This document shows, one piece after another, positions 23,901 to 38,900 of a DNA stretch of 64,000 bases. The position numbers and the translations under genes are program-made. The notes beneath the pieces are model-generated. The model was not told the origin of the DNA. It was given only the letters and a program-made list of their open reading frames with translations, and did not search any database. Numbering within the stretch: position 1 is the first letter of the stretch; the number at the start of each line of letters is the position of its first letter. Location of the stretch: assembly GCA_032158295.1 (NCBI GenBank), contig CM063255.1:15714094-15778093 (forward strand). The letters run 5' to 3'. The stretch comes from Pycnopodia helianthoides (lineage: Eukaryota; Echinodermata; Asteroidea; Forcipulatida; Asteriidae).

Positions 23901-26900
23901 CTACTGTACATATGTAAATGTATGAAGACCTCTTTTGTGATAATGATGGTGTAATGGTGTACATTAAAATTTAAAAAGTGTGTGAAAAAACCTGTCTACG
24001 ACCGTCGGGAGGATGAAGGGTTAGGAATATCGTAACTACTTGTAATGGCTTTGCTAGTAAATCTCAATTCAATTCAATTCAACTCATTATTTATTTTCCC
24101 AATTGTAAAATGTACAATTTAAAATATAGAGAAGGTCAATTGGACAAAGATGTATACAGAACTATACGTGTACTAGAATTAAATTTATATAGCTCGACAC
24201 AGTAAAGCAGATTCAAAAGACAAATTCTTGTATAGAAATGCCTTTATTAAACAAGATTACTGGACTACCAATCATACAGGACAATAATAATAATATTAAT
24301 AATAGACTTGGCTTCTTATTGTAGCGCTCAAATTCATCACTCAGTGATGCTCATGGTGCTCCAACATTATTATATAATTTATCTTGCAAGGTATGTGGAG
24401 CTACGTTTTGAAGTAATGAGACCTCTTTCCTTTACATAGCACCATGTAATGGTTTACAAAGTGCTGTGGCGCAATATGCAGCCAATCAAACCAAGAACAC
24501 CTGGGCGAACCCCTTCTCTTTCAATAAGTGCACTGGGTTCTTTTAAATGTGCATTACACAACACACGGGCGGGACCTACAGCTTTACGTCCCATCGAAAG
24601 GACAAAGCAATAATACATGTACAGTAGTTAAGTGTCTTGCTTAAGTACACAACCGTCACGACCGGGACTCGAACCCACACTCTGCTGATCAGAAACACCA
24701 AAGCTTGAGTATGTTGCTCTTGTTTGCTCGGCCACAACACGCATTAAAGACAGACAGGGTACGGAACGGCACAGGACAAACAAACAAAGCTAAACGCGAC
24801 CTAACGAGCTAGGATAGAACACGAAGGTAAATGACAACTAGAAACTCATTAAAGAGGAACGATGAAAAGAGAAGAAGCTACTCTACATGTAGATGGTTTG
24901 TACTACAGGCCTCTATTGCCCTGGTCTTGGCCTAGGTGCCCTTTCTAAAGTTTTCCAAGACTTAAAGATTGTCCAATGGAAGTGCCCTTTGCAAAATGAA
25001 AATGGCCTTGCCCTCTCAAAGATTAAAGTCCAGGCCAGCTGGTACTAGTACTAGTGCTGACGTGTTAGTAGTACGTTTGGGACCTTTGGATTAGTCATGT
25101 TTTTGGACTGTTTTAGTTTTGTTCTACAATCGTTTGGGATTTGTTTATTTTTAAAGTTTTTGGGACAATGTTTGGATGTCGAAGGCGAAGGAGCCCTTTC
25201 CCGTCCCCCTCTTGACTCCCCCCCAAAGTTGACTCCCCCCAAAGTTGACTCCCCCCAAAGTTGACTCCCCCCCCCCCCCAAAAAAAAGAAAAGAAAATAA
25301 GATCAATGAAAACCTCCCTATTTCCCCATCTATGTACACATTTATATTAGCATGGCAAAATTAACAATTCTATGCAGTAAAAATTGTACTATCACATGGT
25401 GTTACTGCAAACCAATCCTCATAATGAATGCTGTCAACAAAATCTTCTGAAATATATGTACAAATTTTGGAACTTTGGTTTCACAATACAAAAAAATCGT
25501 TCGTGCGTCCCCCGTTAACTAATTCAAGAATCGCTCAAGTCCCGCTCTTGTGAATTTTTCTTTGTTCGACCCAAAATCGTTTAAAATTTTCCCTTTTCAG
25601 TTTCTCTGTAGGTTCATTGCTTGATTGTCGATATTTGAAATAAAAAAGTTGCATGTCAGAACAGTTGGTGCCAATGTGTTTGTCTATTGTAAAGCTGTCG
25701 ACTCCAATTTTGTTTGCTTTCGTCAAACCTTTTCGATGTTATATCACATTAGTGCCAACACTCTGAATAAGTGAATCAATCACCGCCACAGTGCACACTG
25801 GCCTAAATTGCAGAACCAGCAAAATCTCAGCATTTTCACCCCCCCTCTTTTTTTGTAAATATTTTCTTATATAAGTAGACTGGATACAAAGTATTGTTGG
25901 ACAAAAATGTAAATCTGTCAGTAATGTCCCACACTGTCAAATAACCACTTGAACAAAAGGCAATGCATAATAAATTAGCACCCTCGCAAGCTTGGGTGCC
26001 AACTTGGGTGGCTGTGAGCACCGAAGTAGCACACCGGTCTTAAACAACCCAAGCTAGTTCAAGGAGTCATTTTATACAATGTACTCGTGGTCAACAGGAC
26101 TGTCTAAACTGTCCGGGGTTTTTATTTATTTATGATTAGTTTTTCAAAGTGTTGAGCTGGTTTGTTTTGAGCTCAGGTCTTGAGATTAGGTAATTATCAG
26201 ATGGAAATATTGATAAATGATAATGGTATTTTAATCAAGGTATTGAAAATAAGGGTTTTATATCAAAATTTGTTAATTCTCAAAGTCTGATTGGGAGAAT
26301 TTACATGGATAATTTGTATGGTTGAAACCATTTTTGTTGATTGATGATTTACTTTTCTTAAATACAGATTGTCTCACCACAAGAGGCCGTCAAGCCCGCA
26401 ACCTCCTTCTCAGAGGATCCCTCAACCTCAGATGCCAACCAAGATGTCGTCGTCGTGTCTCCCGCACCAGAGGACCAAATGGCGCCCTCAACGTCAAGCC
26501 AGTGCCAAGTGCAAGCCTCCATTTCCCCTGTGGCTGCCGCGTCCCGGAAAAGGAAGCAGGCCAGCCCCCAGCCCTGTCGTGAGTCGGCTGATGTGATGGG
26601 GGGTCCTTCCCCAGCGAAGACTCAAGCCAAGGAGGACGACCCAAAGCATGGTATGTACCAAACGCTCAGTTTGAACCCTCTTGCTGTCTGACCATTCAAT
26701 ACCATTCACTGTGGTTTTGAATGATAGATAAACTATGCCAGCCTGCAATATATGATACCATGAGGGAATGCATGTACACAGTACACAGTTCTGTGCACAG
26801 TTGTGCCACCGTACACAACCTTGGCAGTTGAATGGTTTCAAATGGTTGGTCAACTCACTGGAAAATGTTGCCAAGAGTCACTGACAGTAGGAGGGTTAAA

Positions 26901-29900
26901 GCAGTTCTAAAAACCATTCCTTATGTAAAAAGTGTGTACATTGTAAGTGTCGTAACCATTATGGGTCGGTATTTAGAAAAAAAATTCCTGTGCCCATCAA
27001 CGGTATTATTTTTTAGAACTTTTTGGAGCTTCCTTTTCAAATATTGTTTGCCACAAAGAAACCGTGACTTGACAAAGGAGGAAGTACAACAGAGGTTTTC
27101 ATAACTTAACCATCGGGTTTTGATGTTGTCTTTTGAGAAAGTAATGAGTAGGCACTGACCGTGATTCGCAGACCCTGGGCCGTGAGCCACGGCTGATAAT
27201 CTGCCTTGGTATGCTGGAATGTCGGAACGCTTGGACTAACCTCCCATTGATAAACAATTCCACATTTGTAAAACAACAAGAAAAAGGTCCAGATTCAGGG
27301 ATTACACAATTAACTCCCAGAAAAAGGAATATTACGAGGCATGATTGTCAGTACCTTGTGTCCCTCTTTGTACGGGTGAAACAAAACATAGCACGGTACA
27401 CGTACATGTAGGTGTACTGCCTGTACAAGCTACACAATGGAGTACCTGGGTGGATACTTCCATCAACCATCCTGCTGCCAGCAAAAAATTGATGGTGCTC
27501 TAAAAGTTGTTCTGGCTGTAGGCCAGTCCAGAAACATTTGGCAGATTATACGCCATTAGGTGTTAAGTGGTTCACGTCGGTAATTAACAAATCTTTAATG
27601 TCCCTCTGCGCGGTATTGTTTAACATCATTTTTCAGGGCTTTCATAGTAATTTTCCTTTTTTTTTTTTAGAATATCATTGTCACAATGATTCCCTGACTC
27701 AAATAAAGTGAAGACAACAAACGTTCGCTTAAAATGCAGCAGGATTTTGTTCTATTTTGAGAATTTATGGAATGTCTTAACGTATAGGCCCGAACCTTGG
27801 CCGTAAACCAAGGCTGATAATCGGCCACGGTATGCTGGAATCTTGGACGATCATTAGTAATTTTCAATTTTTGCTAAATTACAAAAACAAGGTGTTCGTG
27901 ACTTTGTGATCGTCTTTTTGGATGTCATGAAATGATGATTGCATCAATTGATCATGACATTTTTACCTTTCAACTTGAAGTTATGGCCTTCTGAATAGTT
28001 TTTCCTTTTTATGTTCCGGTCGGAACCGGAAGACAAGGTCAAACTGGAATTTTGTGTAACGTTAGTTCTGTTTTTGAAGACCTTTCCTGATAATGTATAG
28101 ACTGTAAAGATCCATTGGGTGGTTCATGGGTTATCCTTTTTCAAATATTAAACTTTGATTTAATGTAATTTGACTCCTAATGTCGTCATCATGACGTCAT
28201 TGTTCAGGTGGAGTCTTGATGTTGAGGTTCAATGGTGTGATGAGTTTCAAGGTTCAATTTAGTTTATTTTTTCTAGTTATATTGCTGGCCCATATTGACA
28301 CTGCAGAGCTGAAAGTTTGACGGTTATAATGTGAGTTTGGAAAGTGATAGCGGAGAACAGCACTCACATTTTGGGTTTTGTGTGGACGGCTGTGATAAAG
28401 ACTACCACAGCCGAAATGCCAATTCGGGCTTCATGGACATTAACCCTCTTGCTGTCTGACCATTCAATACCATTCAAGTGGTTTTGAATGATAGATAAAC
28501 TAAGCCAGCCTGAAATATAATAACATGAGGGAATGCATCTACACAGTACACAGTTAGTTCTGTGCACAGTTGTGCCAAAATACACAACCTTGGCAGTCGA
28601 ATGGTTTCACTGACAGTAGGAGGGTTAAACCCATAGAGTTATATAGAAGAACTAGAGGGCGCACTAGCCAAGTTACGCGACTCGTCGCGCGGGTGGTGCG
28701 GCCATGTTTTAAGTACCACTACCATTAATATTACTGTACGCAAAACAACAACATGAACACCGAGTGCGTGATGCGTGCATTTTCCATACGCACATCGTAT
28801 ACTTCGTACTCAATTTTGCCCTCTAAAAAATGGCGCTCGTGTCTCCTTGCGGTCCCGCCGCGTTTGTGCACGCAGTATTGCCAGTGCGCCCTCTAGTTCT
28901 TATACATAACTCTATGGTTAAACCCTATTGGTGCAACAGTCGTCCATGTGCTTTAGAACTCTCTACATGTATGCAGGTTTTGCACTGAGTTTTTCATTGG
29001 AATACATGTGTTCAGTTATCGTACGCAGTTGAAGTGTATGCGGTTTAACTCATATACAGGGGATCTATTTTGTATATAAACAACTCTTTCTGTATTTTAA
29101 ACACAATTCAGCCTTTGGCTGCGATGTTTGAATGTTTTTAATAAGCCAATTATTAATAATTTAACATCCAATTTTGACCGGAAGGTCAAATTGGTGTCAT
29201 ATGTGTGCAAAAGTTTGAGCAGGCTCAAAGGCCTACAATCTTAAGGTAAAAAATTTGTGACAAAATGATAAGTACAATTTGGTTGTTGAAATATTAATTT
29301 TTGAAATTTTCAACTTCTGGTTTAAAGTGGCAGTCATGGTCAAATGGGGTCATACTCTGTACTAGCGAGTGTTAAGTTTTTGAAGACCTTTTTGCACGAA
29401 CACTAAAAAGGCAAAGTATACCTTTGGTTTTTTGGAACCGTTCGATTGTTTTAATCCTAGATATAAACAAAGATATACAATAAAACTAACCTGTGAAAAT
29501 TTCATTTCAAAAGGTGGTAGCGTTTGTGAGATATTGTTGAAAATTTTGAGCAGTTATGTTCATTGCAGGAAGAATAATCCGTAATACACAATAATTCGAA
29601 TACACAATCTGAGCAATGTTTCATGCAGAAATGTTTCTCACATTGAGATATTTTTGAATCCCTTTCTCTAAAACCACATTCCTTAGTAGGGAATCATTTT
29701 CTCAAAATGTTAAATATGATCTACAGCTGCAGTGTTTTCTCACCAAGTAAGTTTTAATGGTCATTAATTTTTGGAGTAATTGCCGAAGGTATACCTTCCT
29801 TTAATGGTGGCAGCCTATCTTTTGTAATCCTCGTTTTGTACAACAAACAGACGAAGGTCTGGAATCAGGAATTACACAATAACCCCCAGAAAAAGATGAA

Positions 29901-32900
29901 AACAATTTTTTCTTTGTATGATTTTCTCTGCTATTGTATGCATTTACTATGATTTATGTGTACTTTTGGTGTTGAGTCAGTAATTTGTAAAAAAATATCA
30001 CCGGCTAACGATAATATACATGTATTGTCATACTTTTGCATTATAGTTGTACTTACGTATCCAAAGAAATTTGAACCTAAGTGTAGAATTAGAATGTGTT
30101 AACTCATTGTTGAGTGCGTGCCTCATTCTTCGTCATGTGTCTGCTTTGTCATCTATGTCAGCTCTCTGGAAATGTGTAGAGTAATGTATAAAATACCTTG
30201 CGAGAATGAGATGCCCATTTGGCAAAATTAACCAGCTCAACAAATATAGGGAAAGCTGAAATTTACCTAAGGCCCTTTTAGAGACTGTTCCCTTCTGTAT
30301 AACCATCACCATACGCCCAGACATTGCTAATCTTGTTGAGTTTTTGCCCCACTATTTTCAGGAAAAATGTCAGGAAAATTATTAAGAAACAAAAAATACA
30401 TCCATCAGGGTTCTGCCCACAGTGGTCGATGCCGGAAAACCCGCCCGGCACTCAGGAACCACCACTGGCAGAATTTGTCTGTGTTTCCGACCAATGACCT
30501 TGTTCCAAATTTTAAAATTACTCTTGCAATTTCCTTTCAAATGTTTTCAATGAAATGTAAAATTGGGTATTTACCATTAAAAATGGTATCCGAAGCCAAC
30601 TACCGAGTGCTTCTTTGGTTTGAGTCTATTGATCCATCTCGCAATGGTTTCCACAGATAAACATTTTCCCACCACTAAAGAAATCCTGGGCAGAACCCTG
30701 AGCCATGGTTTTGTGTTAGAGTTGTAGATTCTACGGTAACATGAGAAGCTTTGGGTAAAATGTCAGCTCGATCTGATACCTTATCTTTGACCCTCTTGTT
30801 TGAGAGGAAGTTGGTCAACTCTTGCGGCCGGCCGTTTGCTGGCGCTATGGCAGCCTTCTCCCTTAACAGCGGTCCGCTGGCCAAATGCCAGTTAAAACAC
30901 CCGAGGACCAGTCAGAACTCTCTCCAAGTGGTCGGGCTAGCTAGCTTTCAGTGTTGAAAAGCATCCCTATTTCATGTGACATTTCATATGACATGTGAAG
31001 AAGCTTTATGGACTAGTGAAATGACAAGCTACATTGTAACTGGTCCTGCTGGCCAGTCACTAAAAAAAAGTTACTGGCAAACCCTGTATGGGCATTTGAG
31101 AAAAAAAGCCGCTTGCGGCCGCTGTGGTCTCTATACTAAAGGGTTTTAAGGAATAGTTCAAAAATATAGCGGTGCAAACAAACTTCCTCAGGTTCCTATT
31201 ACAGGTGTGAGGTGTCCACTGGTCACAGACATGAGAACATGTCATAATGCTTTTACTCATTCTCAGCATATAATGTGTCGGCTGTGCATGCCATTGCCCT
31301 CCTCTATGGCAGCTGTAGAAATGGAATGTGAGATGCCCATTTGGCAGAATTAACTAGATCAACAGATGGAAATTTAGCATTACAGCAAACAAAAATAGCA
31401 GCGCCAACACACAGATAACTAAGACACAGGCAATCTTTGGGTTTCATTTCTAAGGCAGTACATTAACTTAGGTGTACATTATATTGTACTACACATCAAA
31501 AGTTTGGTTTGCTCTGAGGTGTACCCATGGGCGTTCACAAAGTGCTGGGTTGCACGAAAAAAAAACCATAGCAAGAAGGATGACTTAATCACAGGCACTG
31601 ATTGACATGCCTTCACGCTTCCTGTATCCAACTGGCCATGCCAGTTTTTGCTGTCTCGTGCGGTACATGTGTTCCTGCGTTGTGCATGCATCGTTAATCG
31701 CTCAAGAGACGGACTAGAGCCGGGATTAGGAGTCTGTCTTGAGACCCGCATTGTGGTTTTTTAGTGGTGTCGGGCAGGATTGGGGTAGGGGCTTGTGGAG
31801 TATAAAGCTCCCCCCACCTGACAAGGCCTGCTGGTATTTTGTCACCCTTGTCCTTAAAATAAAAAAAAGGAAAAACGTAATCTAACCCATAATCTAGTTT
31901 CAATGATAGACCAATACGTGGAAATGATGCACACCGCGCCGCCATTGCTGGGGTGCTGTACACAAAGACATTTGAAAAGCGTTGTCTTTTTTACTTTTCA
32001 TGCAAATTAAGTGTCTTCCTTGAACGATTTTACACAATTTCCCTGACTGGACAGCTTGGCATAATGATGTAGAACACTTGTTATGTATTCACAACTTCAC
32101 GGCTTCAACCTTTTTCTGTGCATGGTTATGACCAGGGCCTAATTTCATAGAGCTGCTAAGCACAACAACTTGCTTAGCATGAAATTTCTTCATTGATAAA
32201 AACAAGATTACCAACCAAATTTCCACGTGATTTTCAGGATAAGCAAACAACAGCTGAATACCAGTAACAAGCAATATGCAACACAAACACATGGAAACCC
32301 TGTTTTTATCAAGGACAAATTTTATGCTAAGCAAATTGTTGTGCTTAGCAGCTCTATGAAATTGGGCCCAGGTTGGTGGCTGGCCCCTGATAATGGACTG
32401 AGAAGAATTGCCTAATAATTATAAGGTAGTCTTAGTGCAAAAATGTTCATTGGATTTTTTTTTTTATTATGCCAAGCTGACATTTTGAAAGCGAGGTAGC
32501 TCCTACAAACAAAATCAGTCTGGTTGCCTCAGTTGGTATGCTGGAAATTGATTGCCCATTGCCTTTGATAATCTTTGTCTTGGAAGAACGTATGTAAAAG
32601 CCAAGTCCAATTATTAAACTTTTCTTGCATTAAAGTGAGCGTGGCTTACAGTCATTAAGTGGGCGTGGCTTACAGTCGAACTACGTCACACTTTCAAACA
32701 AGAACAGAAAGTGAATACTGAAATTCTGACAAAAAAAACCTTGCCGATGTGACGCATTTTAAACTACATGTACATAAACCCAATCGTGCAGTTTCCATAC
32801 ACTGTATCACACTCTAACTCGCCCATTGTCTGCGCCGTTTTCAAGATTCAGTGTCTGTAATTTGCAAATATTTATGGTTGCCAGTGTTCTCGTCATGTCA

Positions 32901-35900
32901 TGCTGTCCTGTCCAGCGCTCTCACCAGGATTTTTTCTAAGGGTGGGGGAAATCCATCGCCAAAGCACTTTTGAAATTAAGGAGTGGGGGTCCAAAAATGA
33001 GTTTATAAACCTTAGATTAAAATGACACATATTCAAATCAAACAGTTGTACACTTGATGACTTGAAACAAGCAATTGTACTTTTAACTTGTTTTCATTTA
33101 AATAATGTTTACACTACAGTAAGTTACTGTCAGTAACACCCCAGGAAAAAGTACGGATTTAGCAACTGTATTTTTATACAGGGAAATTGTGTAAATCAAT
33201 GAGGAACACGCTTTAAAATTGGCATTAAAAAAGTCAAAAAGACAACAATTTTGTCCATGTTTTTGTGTGTCGCAGCAGCCAGCAATGGAAAGCATGGCGT
33301 ACATGTACATGTATATCTCACTTGAAAATGTCATCACAATTAGATGATCATGTTTCAAGGAAGCACTAATGGTTAAGGCCTAGTGGTTTGTCAGGGATTT
33401 TGTGCACATTCAATATAATGCTTTAATGCATGCATTTCCTTACTGGTTTGCAGGGTCATTTGTATTAGGCCTATTTAGTGCAGTGGGATCAAAATTACTT
33501 ATTTTTATCATTCACCGCTCATAAAATTTTGTGCGGTTTTTAAATTGTGTAACCTTGGGTGGGGGATAGGACATGGGATAGGAGGGGGGGGGGTTTAAAG
33601 TGGGGGTTAGGTTCGTAGGTTGGCCTCAGGATGCCTACAATACAGTGCGCCCTCTACAGTCTTAAATTCTGTGTAGGGTGGGTGGGGGGTAGGGTTGGCC
33701 TGAACATCTGACGTTACACTTCGAGGCTTGTGAATAACGCCAGATACCGGCCTTGAGCGCCTGGCAGGATCCTGCCAGATGTACCTTTGACCTTGAATCC
33801 CATTCACATGGACAGAGATTCGTAGTCTATTCGTATATGTACATGTACATGTACACACATTAACCCTCTTGCTGTCTGACCATTCAGTACCATTCACTGT
33901 GGTTTTGAATGATATTATAAACTATGCCAGCCTGCAATATGATACCATGAGGGAATGCGTGCACACAGTACACAGCTAGTTATGTGCACAGTTGTGCCAC
34001 TGTACACAACCTTGGCAGTCGAATGGTTTCAAATGGTTGGTCAACTCGCTGGAAAATGTTGCCAAGAGTCACTGACAGTAGGAGGGTTAAATAGGGAGTA
34101 AAACAACATTACATACTACTGTATATATATGCATGCAGCATGACGATCGAAAGTGGGTACATAGCTGACAAACTACAATGTACGTCACCTCTGAGTGGAC
34201 CAATCACAACACAAAGCTTACGTCACTGCATGTTTATCCAATGAAATCATTCGGCCTGTAAGACCAGTGCCTGTCTTTATCCTTGCTGATAAAGACTGGG
34301 GACCAGGCTAGGTTAGGGTGGGGGTGTAGTAGTTCAAACTACATTGCCTGGATACCTCCAAATTCTGCATCCTCATCCATGGAATCATGCATGGCCATTC
34401 TGGATAAACAGGATTCCCTTCTTATGGGAGGGGTGGGAGGGGGGGGGCCTGATGGGGTACACGGTCAGCAACCTAGCAAGGGCATTCTGCATTTAATCCT
34501 CTTGCTGTCTGACCATTCAATACCATTCACTGTGGTTTTGAATGATAGATAAACTCTGCCAGCCTGCAATATGATACCATGAGGGAATGCATGTACACAG
34601 TGTACACAGTTAGTTCTGTGCACAGTTGTGCCACCGTACACAACCTTGGCAGTCGAATGGTTTCAAATGGTCGGTCAACTCACCGGAAAATGCTGCCAGA
34701 GTCACTGAGAGTAGGAGGGTTAATGGTGTTATCTTGAGGATTGTGAATTTATTCTTAAGTCCACCCCCCCTAAAAGAAACCCAATAACAACCCCAAAACA
34801 ACAACCCCAAAACAACAACAACATTGAATACATATTCGGTTTGCAGTAACACCATGCGTATATCTACTTTGTAGTGTAGATTTGGTTCTGGAGAGAACTT
34901 GTCTTGCTATTTGTTCCACTGCCGCGGAGTAAGTTGTTACCGCAAACCGAGCATACATCGATACCTAACCATGCAATGCCTCAAAAACCATAAACAACAA
35001 CACCAACAACAAAAATGCTTATTTCTAATTTTTGTTTAAAGGTATTATACAGGATTGGTAGAGCTGACAAAACAGTCGCAAACAAAGTTCATGTTTTGTG
35101 TGATTAACCATATACATGAAATAACAAACCTGTGAAAATTTGAGCTCAATTGGTCATCGAGGTCACGAGAAAATAGTGAAAAGAGACCTTATGTGTTTTC
35201 TGTTTTTCAAACATCAAGTTTATTATCGCGCGCGATAAAAACTGTTGTTTATTCATTTCTCAGAAACGATAGCATTTTAGGCAGAAATATTTTAAGGAAC
35301 CCTTTCTACCATGACTTACTTTAAATCATGTAAGTTATGTGTGAATCTGTGAACATTGTGTTTTTCGATCTTACCAATAGTGTACAGGGCCTTTAAAGTA
35401 CAATATTTGTTTGTGTATCAGCCCTAATTGGCATGTATCGACCCGCAATTTGCGTGTATCGCCCGATACGTTGGCTTGCGCATAGGGAGAACCGTGACAT
35501 TAACATAATTTGTAGTTTTCTCACGCACTGACCGAATTCACATGACATCATTATCACAATAGTCTAGGGAGTATTCCAACAAGTTGGTTCCATTCATATT
35601 TCCTTTTATCATCCATGCGGCGGCGCTTGGCACGGCTTTTCAGGAGTTGCCGTTGTTGATGTTCTTTGTCAGGCAACAGTAGGCGGGGCGAAACAAATTG
35701 GGTCAAACTTGTAGCCTACCAGTGCTCTGGGTTTAGCGTCTATTGTTCAGGCACGGGAATTAACTTTCACTTTGTCACAGTCAGCTAAACTGTTTACACT
35801 ACTTAAATTTTATTATGTACGCGATAGTGTTTCTTCAAATACTTTAGTTTAACCTAGTTTATGGCAAAAAACAAACTATTGGATACTGTTGGGAAAGTAG

Positions 35901-38900
35901 AATTTTGCAATGTGATATTTGAAAGTAAAACAAACTTTAACAAATCAAACGGAGAAAAAACCCAGTAGTAAGACTTGTTTCCGGTTTCTTGTAAAACACT
36001 TCAGAATGTTACCCAACTGACGCTCATGTTATATGTAACGGCCGCATCAATTTTCGCACATGATTCGTAAATTGGGTTCTTAAAAAAATAAGCATCCTCG
36101 TCCCAAGTTTTAATTTTGTTTCAATGTTTTTAATTGTAACAAACAATTTGTATTATTTGTATACAAATACAAAAAAAGTTGCTATGGGTTATTCTTAGTT
36201 TCAAAATTTTTGTATGAATAGTAATTTTAGAAGAAAAACAAATTTGAAGAAAAAGATTAGATGTCACAAAAAAACCCAGTTTTGTTCAACTTGTTTTTTT
36301 CTCGTTTTCGATAAAAAATGGTTGGGCCATTTTGGGAGTCCATGTCACTGTTCAGGGCTCGAATTTGACACTGGACCGCAGGCCCGAGGCCAGTGATTTT
36401 AGTACTGGGCCAGTAAAGTCATGACCGGACAAGTCCGGCGGTCTTGTGCCGTGTGTGACGTGGGTGTACTGTACGGGGGTCAACAGTGACAATGCGTACG
36501 CATGTTTTGTGCAACTAATAGGGGTGAAACATAATCCTGGGGGCCGGGCCGGGGGGGGGGGTGGAATTTTTTTTTTTTTTAACAAGAATGAAAGCTTGCC
36601 TTGTTATGAATGCAAAGCCATCTATTTAGTATCAGCAAATTCAATGCCTATTCAGTTGCGTCCAGTCGTGCACATCGTTTGTAATAGTGACTTAATGTTG
36701 ATCGCTATGGGTAAGCTGGCTGGCCTTAAGTGACATTAATTTTTGTTTTTGATTTTTTTGATTTATGTTGGATTATGGAACACCTTTTTTTCGTGAAAAG
36801 GCACCTACTACATCGGTATTTTGCAGTTTCTGCATCGTCAGATCTTTTGACTTCAGTTTGAAGGGATTCTGAAACACTTTGGGGGTTGTGAAATGGCACC
36901 CACTAAATCGGTATTTTTACAGTTTCGGCGTCGTCAGATCTTTTGACTTCGTTTTGAAAGGGATTGCAAAAGTAGCGGGGCTAATACCTCAACATTATTA
37001 CTGGACCCAAATTTATTTTACAAAACCGGATAAAAAGCAAGCACTAGGAGAAGATCTATGTATCTCATTTTTCTCATTGTGTAAACTTTGTACAGCAGAA
37101 TTGAAAGATAGTGTAAATATCAGACAGGTAGTCAAAATTTTTTCAAAAAGATATTACACTAACAGGGTTTGCTCTTAACTTTTTTAGTGACTGGCCAACA
37201 GTGAGCAGTTAGCTTGTCATTTCACTAGTCCACCAGCTTTTTCACTGTTCATTTTTTAAGCTTTTCTTTCAACATTGTCATCAGCATGGGAATTGTGGGT
37301 ATTGTTTGAAGCTTTGCATGGTGTGGGAAAAATAGGAAGGAACTATAAATAAATAGTAAACTTGCGGGTACAACCACGTGTAAATCTCTTTTGTGAGAGT
37401 GGTGGCCCTGAAAAAGAGCAGGTGTGGTCTCGACGTTTTCAAACAGTATACTCTACTCGTCTTCAGGAGAAACGTCTTCATGGGACTTGTGTTTTGAGCT
37501 GATATGAAGTGGTTTACATGTAGTAATGGGATTTCAGCAATAAACTAGCAAGCCGGACTAGTTGGACAGAATTCTGACTGGTCCTCGGGTGTTTTAACTG
37601 GCATTTGGCCAGCGGACCACTGTTAAGGGAGAACGCTGCACAATGAGGTAGCCTACATTTATAACTATTCAATTGAAAGAAGACAAGGCTTGTCCGGTTG
37701 TGGGTTTACTGGCCTGATGATGAAGTCACTGGCCTCTGGCCTGCGGTCCAGTGTTAACCTACATTGTAATTCCGAGCTCTGAATAGCAACCTTATTTTAT
37801 TTTGTACTATCGTTGAAAAGATCCAATCCTTCTCTTTCCAACCACTTGTAATCTTGGCCGTGCAGAGTGTGCATCTGGACAACAAAAAAAACTACGGCTT
37901 TATAACAAATGGCCGTTGTTCTTGTTTGTTATAGTGTAATCTCGATCGTCTGAAGTCACCGACGGTAGGGAAAGGGGGGCATGTCAGAGATCCATTTGTG
38001 TCAGGATAATTTTGATAATTGATGCGTTAACGGGTTGTGTTTTTATTGTAACAGTTTTACTTATTCAGAGATTCCATCAGTGGATTCCACTGTTCGTTCT
38101 GGGGCCTCTAAGACAAAACAAAATTATATATTTTAAAAAAACAATATTTTAAGAGAAAATGTACATTGATAACAAACCCAGCATCCACTCACTTCGTCAG
38201 AAAAAGATAACTGAAACCAACAATGATTTTGCCATGCATACTGCCGTGATGCTCCAAAAGTTATTGTACTTTACATCATATAGGAGTCCTACATGGATAA
38301 TTATAGGATACTTCAGATGCTTTGCAGGGTCGTTCCTAATACAATCGTTCCCCGCCCGTTTGTTTGAACGAGGCAAGGTCGTGTCATGGCGGAAGCATGA
38401 AGTCATCCACTTTGTTTAGGAGGTTTAAAAAAAAAGGAGGAATTTTCAGGGTGTGGGTGGGGTGGATGAGTTGCCTTTGGATTTTGTCGATTTGGTGTGA
38501 AGCAAAAAGATGTCAAATGACAAGGATCTAGGCCTATGTGTAAGTTATGCATTCCGTTTGTGCATTGTCACAGAATATAATCACTCGGTGAAATCGGGCT
38601 TTTCCGTTTCACTCGGCTTTGCCTCGCGAAATGGAATCATTTCGCCTCGTCATTACATATTCACCTCGTGATTACATATATAATAAATGCATCCAATATT
38701 CGAATTTATGATACAGGGTATGCCCTTAAATATTTCCACTGGCTAGCCAATCCCATGGGACCAGGGCCCAATTTCATAGAGCTGCTTAAGCAGAAAATAT
38801 TGCTTAACAATTGCCTGCTAAGCAGAAATGAGCAAGACACCAGTTACAAATTGTACATGTGATATGGTAGTTTGGCTGGTAACCTTATTTTGGTTAGCAT

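Noticed and set aside
26322..26644. Alternative frames over exon 2 of the second gene, both strands
   Set aside because: Only the frame used in the exon call joins in phase with exons 1 and 3; the others are shadows of a GC-rich exon.
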